Below, piece by piece: positions 1 through 5,646 of a stretch of DNA of 5,646 bases. The notes beneath the pieces were generated by a model. It made no database searches. It saw only the letters and a list, made by a program, of their open reading frames with translations, and was not told where the DNA came from. Origin of the DNA: JBDHXE01 sp035445085 (GTDB lineage: Bacteria > Bacteroidota > Ignavibacteria > Kapaibacteriales > UBA2268); the NCBI GenBank assembly GCA_035445085.1, contig DAOMQA010000040.1, positions 1-5,646 on the forward strand. Direction: 5' to 3'. The translations under genes and the position numbers were made by a program. Numbering within the stretch: the first letter of the stretch is position 1; each line of letters begins with the position of its first letter.

Positions 1-1790
1 ACGGCGACAATAGCTGGGATGCTAACGACCAATTTGGCTTTTCTCCAATAGGAAACAATGGTACAAGATTTACTGGCAACTATAATGGTCAAAATCATAC
101 TATATCTAACTTATATATAAATAGAACGTCTTTTAGTTATATTGGCTTATTTGGACGCACTGGCAGTAGCAGCACAGTCAGCAATATCGGGTTACTTGAT
201 ATATACGTTAGTGGTAATGATTATGTCGGCGGCCTCGTGGGACTCAATAGTTATGGTGGCGGTGTCAGCGGCAGCTACTCTACGGGCAACGTTAGCGCTA
301 GTGGTAGCGAAGTCGGCGGACTCGTGGGAGGTAATTATGGTGGCGGTGTCAGCGACAGCTACTCTACGGGTAGCGTTAGCGGGAATAACTCTGTCGGCGG
401 CCTCGTAGGAGATAACTATGGCGGCAGTGTCAGCGGCAGCTACTCTACGGGCAGCGTTAGCGGGAATGGTGATGTCGGCGGGCTCGTGGGAAGAAATTAT
501 GGCGGCAGCATCATCGACAGCTATTGGGACATGCAAACAAGCGGGCAAAGTAGCTCGGCAGGCGGCACTGGTATGCATACGGATTCAATGAAAGTAGCTA
601 CAAATTTCTCTGGCTGGGACTTTACAGGTACTTGGAATATACAAGACGGCTCTTCACATTATTCATATCCATACTTGAGGGCGTTTACTTATGATACACC
701 TGGCGACCCAGCTGTAAATCCAATACCGGGCTTGGAGCAAAAATACTCTGGCGGTGACGGCACTTCTGGAACGCCTTACCAAATCTCAACTACAGCAGAC
801 TTGATAGAGCTTTCTAACACAAGTAGTGATTGGACTGGCAAATACTTTATCCAGACAGCAGATATAGCCTTCGATGCCAGCGAATCTACTGTAGATTGGG
901 ACGGTAATGGCACAGTAGAATGGTCTGGCAACGACCAATATGGCTTTTCTCCAATAGGAAACAACGATACATCATTTACTGGCAGCTACAATGGTCAAAA
1001 TCATACTATATCTAACTTATACATAAAGAGAGCATCTATCGACTATATTGGCTTATTTGGGCGCACTGGCAGTGGCAGCACAGTCAGCAATATCGGACTA
1101 CTTGATGTATATGTTAGTGGTCAGGTCTATGCTGGCGGTCTCGTGGGCTTCAATGGCGGTAGCGTCAGCGGCAACTACTCTACGGGCAGCGTTAGCGGGA
1201 ATGGTGATGTCGGCGGGCTCGTGGGCTTCAATGGCGGCAGCATCAGCGACAGCTACTGGGACATGCAAACAAGCGGACGAAGTACTTCGGCGGGCGGCAC
1301 TGGTATGCATACGGATTCAATGAAAGTAGCTACAAATTTCTCTGGCTGGAACTTCTCTACTACTTGGAACATACAAGATGGCTCTTCATATTATTCATAC
1401 CCATATTTGAGGGCGTTTACTTATGATACACCTGGTGATCCAGCTGTAAACCCAATACCGGGCTTATTTAAGAAAAAATATTCTGGAGGCTTTGGTACTG
1501 TGGGCTACCCTTACCAAATATCAACTACAGACGACCTTATAGAGCTTTCTAACACAAGTAGCGATTGGACTGGCAAATACTTTATCCAGACAGCTAATAT
1601 AAGCTTCGATGCCAGCGAATCTACAGTAGATTGGGACGGTAATGGCACAGTAGAATGGTCTGGCAACGACCAACTTGGCTTTTCTCCAATAGGAAATGAT
1701 GGTACAGAATTTACTGGTAGCTACAATGGTCAAAATCATACTATATCTAACTTATCCTGTTTTCCGCACTTATTTTTTTTATCATTGTAA
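1..1790 (+). CDS. GLUG-repeat surface protein (adhesin-like), internal fragment truncated by an IS
   Basis: The frame is open from base 3 at the window edge, with no start visible, to TAA at 1788-1790. Seen: the protein is rich in Gly, Ser, Asn and Thr and carries repeated VGGLVG cores followed by SYSTGSVSG-type strands. This is the GLUG motif found in large secreted adhesin-like proteins. GLUG blocks (225-545 and 1131-1275) alternate with a conserved linker beginning SYWDMQTSG. The linker passes through PYLRAFTYDTPGDPAVNPIPG and PYQISTT, reaches GFSPIG, and ends at NGQNHTISNLY. The native gene stops at 1754, inside a third HTISNL copy. Codons 1755-1787 belong to the IS end and add the tail SCFPHLFFLSL. 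Neither a signal peptide nor a C-terminal sorting domain can be seen, because both gene ends are missing. Export to the cell surface is inferred from the family. The short GTG start at 237 is not real, because the homologous repeat pattern continues upstream of it. It is likely a non-functional remnant, or at best a C-terminally truncated product. Family assignment is firm; exact function is unknown. Confidence 0.85.
   Translation, partial: GDNSWDANDQFGFSPIGNNGTRFTGNYNGQNHTISNLYINRTSFSYIGLFGRTGSSSTVSNIGLLDIYVSGNDYVGGLVGLNSYGGGVSGSYSTGNVSASGSEVGGLVGGNYGGGVSDSYSTGSVSGNNSVGGLVGDNYGGSVSGSYSTGSVSGNGDVGGLVGRNYGGSIIDSYWDMQTSGQSSSAGGTGMHTDSMKVATNFSGWDFTGTWNIQDGSSHYSYPYLRAFTYDTPGDPAVNPIPGLEQKYSGGDGTSGTPYQISTTADLIELSNTSSDWTGKYFIQTADIAFDASESTVDWDGNGTVEWSGNDQYGFSPIGNNDTSFTGSYNGQNHTISNLYIKRASIDYIGLFGRTGSGSTVSNIGLLDVYVSGQVYAGGLVGFNGGSVSGNYSTGSVSGNGDVGGLVGFNGGSISDSYWDMQTSGRSTSAGGTGMHTDSMKVATNFSGWNFSTTWNIQDGSSYYSYPYLRAFTYDTPGDPAVNPIPGLFKKKYSGGFGTVGYPYQISTTDDLIELSNTSSDWTGKYFIQTANISFDASESTVDWDGNGTVEWSGNDQLGFSPIGNDGTEFTGSYNGQNHTISNLSCFPHLFFLSL
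225..545 (+). repeat. GLUG repeat block 1, four copies
   Basis: VGGLVG cores begin at 225, 312, 393 and 474, giving periods of 87, 81 and 81 bp (29, 27 and 27 residues). Each copy reads roughly VGGLVG-xN-YGGxVSxSYSTGxVSGN. The last copy ends differently, in the DSYWDMQTSG exit sequence. The DNA of the copies is very similar, so the array could change copy number by slippage or recombination. Confidence 0.85.
1131..1275 (+). repeat. GLUG repeat block 2, two copies
   Basis: Cores AGGLVG at 1131 and VGGLVG at 1209 are 78 bp apart. The block has the same exit sequence (SYWDMQTSG) as block 1 but only two copies, each one residue shorter because it has FNGGS in place of NYGGS. Confidence 0.85.
1755..1768 (+). 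repeat. IS left terminal inverted repeat
   Basis: TCCTGTTTTCCGCA is the exact reverse complement of 3394-3407. The match does not extend outward (A at 1754 against T in the complement of 3408). Inward it breaks at the 15th base. Confidence 0.92.
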
Positions 1791-1813
1791 GTTATTGAAA
1801 TATAAAGCAATCG

Positions 1814-1845
1814 TTTGGTGATTTTGGTGTCCCGTTTTATTTTTG
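1814..1845 (+). promoter_or_regulatory. Putative transposase promoter of Bacteroidota type
   Basis: TTTG at 1814-1817 and TATTTTTG at 1838-1845 are separated by 20 bp. They match the TTTG-N19/20-TAnnTTTG pattern of primary-sigma promoters in Bacteroidota. Transcription would begin only about 8 bases before the ATG at 1860, giving a nearly leaderless mRNA. No Shine-Dalgarno sequence is seen, which is common in that phylum. The match could be chance in such T-rich DNA. Confidence 0.4.
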
Positions 1846-1859
1846 TAATATTTTAGTCT

Positions 1860-3383
1860 ATGTACGTACGAAAAAAGCCAAATAAATCGGGCAGTATTTC
1901 TGTTCAAATCTTTACCAAGGTTGATGGAAAATATAAATTGATAAAATCAATTGGTAGTTCCAAGGATAAAAATGAAGTTGATAATCTTGTAATTCAAGCT
2001 CAGGAAGAAATTCGGAAAATGTCTTCACTTCAATCTATGTTTGTTTTTGAAAAAGATCAATTTATTTTAGATTTTTTACAAAACATCAGCAATCACCAAA
2101 TCAAAACAGTAGGACCGGAACTAATTTTTGGTAAAATCTATGATAAAATCGCTTACAATGCTATTGAGGACAGACTATTCCGGTATTTGGTAATTTCTCG
2201 ACTTTCTTTCCCATTAAGTAAATTAAAAACAGTTGACTACCTTCAAAGATACTTGGGCGTAGAAGTAAAAGTTGATAAAATCTATAGGTTTATGGATAAA
2301 TTGTCAGATAGATACAAATCTCAAGTTGAACAAATCTCCTTTAAGCGAACAAAGGAGTTGCTAAATAGTGAAATAGGCATAGTATTTTATGATATGACTA
2401 CCTTGTATTTTGAGGCTTCAGATGAAGATGAATTGCGTCAGCCAGGTTTTAGTAAAGATGGCAAGCATAGCAATCCGCAAATATTTTTAGGTTTGTTAGT
2501 TGGCTTAGAAGGCTATGCAATTGGCTATGATATATTTGAGGGTGGAATTTATGAAGGACATACTTTAATTCCTTTTATAGAGCAAATTAAAGCGAAATTT
2601 GATATAGATAAACCGATTATTGTAGCTGATTCAGGTTTACTTAATCAGAAAAATATAAATTGCTTAAAAGAATTAGGCTATCAGTTTATTTTGGGTGGAC
2701 GAGTCAAAAATGAATCGGAAGTTATAAAGTATTAAATTCTTCAAATTAACCGTGAGGATGGACATGTTGCTGAATTAAAAGGCTCCAAAGACGATAGATT
2801 AATATTGTCATATTCATTAGCACGAGCTAAAAAAGATAAGCATAATCGGGAAAAAGGGCTTAAAAGATTGGAAAAGAAAATCAAGAGCAACAAACTTAGC
2901 AAAAAGGATATAAACAATAAAGGATACAATAAGTATTTGAAAATGTCGGGTGAAATCAAAATAGAAATTGATTATCAAAAGTATGAAGAAGACGCCAAAT
3001 GGGATGGAATAAAGGGTTACGTTACAAACACAACATTAGTAGCCAGCTCTGTTATTGATAATTACAAGGAACTATGGAATATTGAAAGAGCATTTAGAAT
3101 GTCAAAAACGGATCTGCGAATACGTCCAATTTACCATAGAATACGAAGAAGAATAGAAGCTCATATTTGCATATCTTTTGTAGCATATTCGATTTACAAA
3201 GACTTAGAGCGTGTTTTGAAGCTAAAGAAATCAGAAATATCTGTTAGAAATGCATACGAATTGACTCAAAACATATATCAAATGGAAATAACCCTGCCAG
3301 AATCAAATTTAACAGAAAAAATCATGCTCAAATTATCTGATAAGCAACAAGAATTGATTAACATTATCAACGAATTTTTCTGA
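1860..3383 (+). pseudogene. IS1634-family DDE transposase with one internal stop
   Basis: This would cut and join DNA at the ends of its own IS. A single frame of 507 codons runs from ATG 1860 to TGA 3381-3383. It is interrupted once by TAA at 2733-2735 (codon 292), and translation stays coherent on both sides in the same frame, so the lesion is a nonsense change and not a frameshift. Seen: an N-terminal MYVRKKPNKSGSISVQ region typical of the family; D178 in FYDMTTLYF; D257 in IIVADSGLL; and the YREK-like signature YKELWNIERAFRMSK, carrying E409 and K416. The usual Arg of that signature is Leu here. The stop separates D257 from E409, so neither half alone holds the full catalytic triad. By family comparison from memory, the lost residue is probably Lys in an (I)K-x-K-IL stretch, one base from TAA. 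The gene could be active only if the stop is read through or is a sequencing error. Confidence 0.87.
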
Positions 3384-3393
3384 GGTGTCCCAA

Positions 3394-3407
3394 TGCGGAA
3401 AACAGGA
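3394..3407 (-). repeat. IS right terminal inverted repeat
   Basis: TGCGGAAAACAGGA is the exact complement of the left end. It lies 10 bp after the transposase TGA stop. Confidence 0.92.
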
Positions 3408-4453
3408 ATATCACCTTACTGACCTCTTTCTCTGCTTAAATCAGTATGGTTAAGAACAGTAAAAGAAAATCTATCTTCTTTAAAAGGATTCAGGTCGGTG
3501 TTGTTATCAGCTTTGAATACAGTCCAATTCTTGCGTAATTTTTTAGGACAGAGCACAAGAACTCTATTATTCATCAGTTCAAAATATTTTATTACTGCAA
3601 GTGCTTCATAGGTTTTTCCAAGACCTACGCTATCAGCGATGATGCACCCATTATAATTCAGTAACTTGTTAATTGATGCAGTAGCCCCATGTTTCTGAAA
3701 ACCATAAAGGGTATTCCATACTTCTGTTTCAGTAATTTTTACTTTCTCATTCAATAGGAATGATGTTTTTTGTTCCTGTAGGAATCTCTCAAACAAGTGG
3801 TATAGGGTTTTATAGTAGATAAATTCGGGTGGATTATCAATATATAGTTTCTCCAAATATTGAAGAACTTTTTCTTTGACATCTTCAACAAATTTTTCAT
3901 CCTTCCAAAGTCTATCGAACCAGTTCTTAATTTCAGTTTTATCCCTTTCATCATTTACAATCAGGTTTAGTTCGATATTACTTTTTTCTGCAAAGCCTAA
4001 TCCTCTGCGAGTGAAATTTGAACTGCCGATTATGGCTTTTTCTTTGCCATTTGTTTCAATATGATAGAACTTACCATGCAGTAGATTTGATTGTTTAATT
4101 GATTTAATTTCAACTTTATCTGTAATCCATTTCTTGCATTCAATTGCAATTTGCTTTTGAAGTAGAATATTGCCGATATTTAAACCGTTTTCGGATATGT
4201 TGAATACTTTCTTTTCTGATTTGTCAGGATCCATTGTATTGATAAAGGAAGGCTCGCCAAACAAAAATCTAAGGTTGTCAATACTATCAAGTTCAGATTT
4301 CAGAGATTCATAAGCATAAATAGTAAAATATGCTGAAACAAAAGAAAGTGAAGCATTCACTTTGATATTTTCCCTAAGGAACTCTCCAACAGTACCATTG
4401 AAGAAATTATCTCTTATAAACTACCTGCCGAAATTAAATCTGTTTGGGCTCAT
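3408..4453 (-). pseudogene. PLD-domain SNF2-type helicase, N-terminal part only, with two premature stops
   Basis: This is the remnant of a large ATP-dependent DNA translocase/helicase (family members are around 1000 residues) of the kind found beside restriction and phage-defence genes. I choose ATG 4451-4453: it has a good ribosome site and starts MSPNRFNFGR. Codon 11 is TAG (4421-4423). The same frame then continues with family-like sequence (FIRDNFFNGTVGEFLREN) into an open stretch down to 3419. Numbering from that ATG, a phospholipase-D-like domain has H126 and K128 in LLHGKF and GSSN at 143-146. Walker A is DSVGLGKT, with K280. Motif Ia is RVLVLCPKKLRKNW, around 297-310. A TAA follows at 3416-3418, in a place where relatives read roughly S in G-x-S-GDI; GDI is still encoded after it, up to the IS at 3407. 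The DEAH box and everything after it are missing. A GTG at 4358-4360 could restart translation of a 314-residue piece, which would lack most of the ATPase. Confidence 0.82.
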
Positions 4454-4460
4454 AATTACA

Positions 4461-4467
4461 TTCCTTT
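4461..4467 (-). promoter_or_regulatory. Ribosome binding site of the helicase gene
   Basis: On the minus strand AAAGGAA lies 7 bases before ATG 4453, inside the 15-bp gap after the stop of the upstream gene. It decides the start. It places the native start 31 codons upstream of the GTG at 4360 and reveals the amber codon at position 11. Confidence 0.6.
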
Positions 4468-4468
4468 T

Positions 4469-5646
4469 TTAATAAATTTCAGAACTTTGGACAAGAATTT
4501 CTCTTTCAACATAATCCTTAAAGTCTTTGGGATTAGTGTAGAAAGTAAAACCAGCCTTATTCAAAATTTCTTCAAGCTCTTTTTCTTCATTAAGAATAAA
4601 TGCTACAGGTTTACTTAAACCTGTTTGAATACCGTCTGGCCATGCTAAATCTATTATAGCAGTTTTGTTTTCACCAAAGATAAGTTCAAACTGAAATTCT
4701 CCAGCAGGTAAACCCTTTGATAAAATCCATTCATTAATGTTTTTGATAATTGATTCTTCTTCTTCATCTGCAATACCACCTAATATATCAGTAGTAGTTA
4801 TTACTTCTCTATTTGCAAAATCCTGAATTTCACTTTCCTTTACAGAGCCAGAGTATAATTGATTCAAAAAATCATTAGCTGCTTTAGCGAGTAATTTCTT
4901 TCTTGCTTCAATAAAGTCAAGATAATTTTCAATCTTCCATAGATATTCATCAGTTGGGATCCAATGAGACTCGAGTACTCCAGGATTTTTATCAGAAAAT
5001 TCTTTTAGATAATCTGATGGAAGTCTATCCGATATATAAAGATTTGTATCTTTAGTAAGAAAAGTATAATTTGATAGAGCGTTAACCTCAGCTCTTGAAT
5101 AATTCAATTTATAAAGCTGTGCTTTTGGAAAAATATGATGTACTTCGAGACTACTCATTTTTCCAAGTAAATGATTTGACAATTCTAAATTTGAGCATAA
5201 ATCTCGAGTATGGCAAACTCTAGTTAGCATATAAAGAAGAGGATAAAACCTTGCTCCAGTGCTCCATCCGCTAAAATCTTGAGGTGATAGTTTTAAATCT
5301 GCCCTGTTTTGTCTTAGCATCTGGATTAAATCATCAATTGATTTGTTTTGAGATTCCACAATATTTAGATCTTGAGATAAAACACTTTCCGTAGAACCTG
5401 CATAACGCCCCCAAAGAAAAGTATGAATATACCAATATAAAATTTTATCTAAGCTTTTCAAATCGCTTTTTAATTTGGGCTTCTGTTTAACAAGTCTTAA
5501 TATTAGAGGAATAGAATAACGACTACCAAGAACTCTATCGTGATCAAGGCCAAGCCTTGATGATATAAGATTAAGAACGAAATCAATTGCCTTTTCTGAT
5601 TCTTTTAACTCGGATTTAAATTGTTCTGTTTTGATGTCCTTAAGTG
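4469..5646 (-). CDS. DUF262-family protein with HNH nuclease region (C-terminal 391 residues, start outside window)
   Basis: DUF262 proteins include the GmrSD and SspE type nucleases that attack modified or foreign DNA using NTP; this role is inferred here from the family. The frame is open to the right edge. TTG 5459-5461 is not the start, because 61 more codons upstream carry family sequence such as ISSRLGLDHDRVLGSRYSIP. Then come YWYIHTFLWGRYAGSTESVL and GWSTGARFYPLLYMLTR, conserved helical parts of the family. The HNH-like core is EVHHIFPKAQLY (His pair at 5135-5140), followed by ALSNYTFLT and DTNLYISDRLPSDYL. After this a C-terminal region of about 120 residues has an acidic stretch (ADEEEES) and FELIFGENKTAIIDLAWPDG, resembling the core of a PD-(D/E)XK nuclease fold; this last point is weak. 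The N-terminal DUF262 catalytic part (DGQQR-type motif) must lie beyond 5646. The gene ends TAA at 4469-4471, 15 bp before the helicase gene, so the two were probably one operon. I see no lesion in the visible part. Confidence 0.85.
   Translation of the reverse strand, partial: LKDIKTEQFKSELKESEKAIDFVLNLISSRLGLDHDRVLGSRYSIPLILRLVKQKPKLKSDLKSLDKILYWYIHTFLWGRYAGSTESVLSQDLNIVESQNKSIDDLIQMLRQNRADLKLSPQDFSGWSTGARFYPLLYMLTRVCHTRDLCSNLELSNHLLGKMSSLEVHHIFPKAQLYKLNYSRAEVNALSNYTFLTKDTNLYISDRLPSDYLKEFSDKNPGVLESHWIPTDEYLWKIENYLDFIEARKKLLAKAANDFLNQLYSGSVKESEIQDFANREVITTTDILGGIADEEEESIIKNINEWILSKGLPAGEFQFELIFGENKTAIIDLAWPDGIQTGLSKPVAFILNEEKELEEILNKAGFTFYTNPKDFKDYVEREILVQSSEIY

Larger units (their letters stand above)
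27..1754 (+). repeat. Long tandem modules of the adhesin (906 bp, 735 bp, partial third)
   Basis: The landmark GACCAA-T-TGGCTTTTCTCC occurs at 27, 933 and 1668, always in the same reading frame. The steps are 906 bp (302 codons) and 735 bp (245 codons). The linker halves of the modules are nearly the same; for example, the region around 530-730 matches the region around 1258-1460 with scattered, mostly third-position changes. The 171-bp (57-codon) difference falls in the GLUG block. The third module is cut by the IS after 87 bp. Confidence 0.85.
1755..3407 (+). mobile_element. Complete IS1634-family-like insertion sequence, 1653 bp
   Basis: The element is bounded by perfect 14-bp inverted repeats (TCCTGTTTTCCGCA and its complement) and contains one long transposase frame that fills most of it. 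Length, a single-gene layout and the transposase sequence fit the IS1634 family of the IS4 superfamily of DDE elements. The left junction is precise: adhesin modules 1 and 2 read HTISNLY across this point, and here the match stops after HTISNL. The flanks are ATCTAACTTA on the left and ATATCACCTT on the right, with no short target duplication. IS1634 elements are known for sometimes very long and variable target duplications, so absence in this window does not exclude one. However, the right flank is a different gene, not adhesin. The copy is probably inactive alone because of the stop in its transposase. Confidence 0.9.

Noticed and set aside
225..545. Regular 81-87-bp repeats as a possible CRISPR array
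   Set aside because: The repeats are coding, whole codons long, without unique spacers, and translate to GLUG motifs.
142..1323. Open frames in other phases over the adhesin (+ 142-408, + 1048-1323, - 192-578, - 776-964, - 1098-1310)
   Set aside because: They are shadows of the repeats: alanine-rich, low-complexity peptides that recur because the DNA beneath them repeats. The true frame is fixed by the conserved GLUG pattern.
2700..2810. Programmed frameshift or two separate transposase genes
   Set aside because: Both halves are in the same frame and sequence between them (ILQINREDGHVAEL) is family-like, so only one stop codon separates them; no slippery site is needed.
1826..3391. GGTGTCCC direct repeat near both IS ends (1826-1833 and 3384-3391)
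   Set aside because: It is eight bases, in direct orientation and at different distances from the two ends (71 and 16 bases). It may be chance, and I cannot support a function.
1749..3416. Short target-site duplication around the IS
   Set aside because: ATCTAACTTA and ATATCACCTT were compared for 2-10-bp matches at the junction; none found.
1521..4064. Short open frames at - 1521-1739, - 2741-2959, - 3751-3954 and + 3876-4064
   Set aside because: Each overlaps a well-supported gene in another frame and has no recognisable domain or ribosome site.
5459..5461. TTG as the start of the DUF262-family gene
   Set aside because: The frame is open for 61 further codons with conserved family sequence up to the window edge.

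Overview
The window looks like bacterial accessory DNA, with three blocks joined through an insertion sequence. The organism is uncertain. A Bacteroidota/Ignavibacteriota-type (FCB group) bacterium is my best guess. It rests on the GLUG-repeat surface protein, the low-GC right half, and a promoter of the TTTG-N20-TAnnTTTG form in front of the transposase. This is inference, not proof.

Block 1 (1-1754, + strand) is the interior of a large GLUG-repeat surface protein or adhesin whose start lies left of the window. It is built of long modules of 906 and 735 bp, each carrying a different number (4 versus 2) of short GLUG repeats. A third module has just begun when the frame runs into the IS end at 1755. 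From there it takes an 11-residue tail from the IS and stops at 1790.

Block 2 (1755-3407) is a complete 1653-bp insertion sequence of IS1634 type, with perfect 14-bp terminal inverted repeats and one transposase frame (1860-3383). The DDE residues are all present, but the frame is cut by a single in-frame TAA at codon 292, between the second Asp and the catalytic Glu.

Block 3 (3408-5646, - strand) is a two-gene operon that looks like a modification-dependent restriction or phage-defence module. The upstream gene encodes a DUF262-family protein with an HNH-type (DUF1524-like) nuclease region. It is open to the right window edge, so its N-terminus is not seen. The gene 15 bp downstream encodes a helicase with an N-terminal phospholipase-D-like domain and a SNF2-type ATPase. 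That gene is broken: it has an amber stop at codon 11, an ochre stop at codon 346, and it ends at the IS, losing most of its helicase domain.

The sequences either side of the IS are unrelated genes, both cut exactly at the IS ends, with no visible target-site duplication. The IS is therefore probably the scar of a recombination, deletion or inversion between IS copies, or an assembly join across a repeated element. It does not look like a simple insertion.
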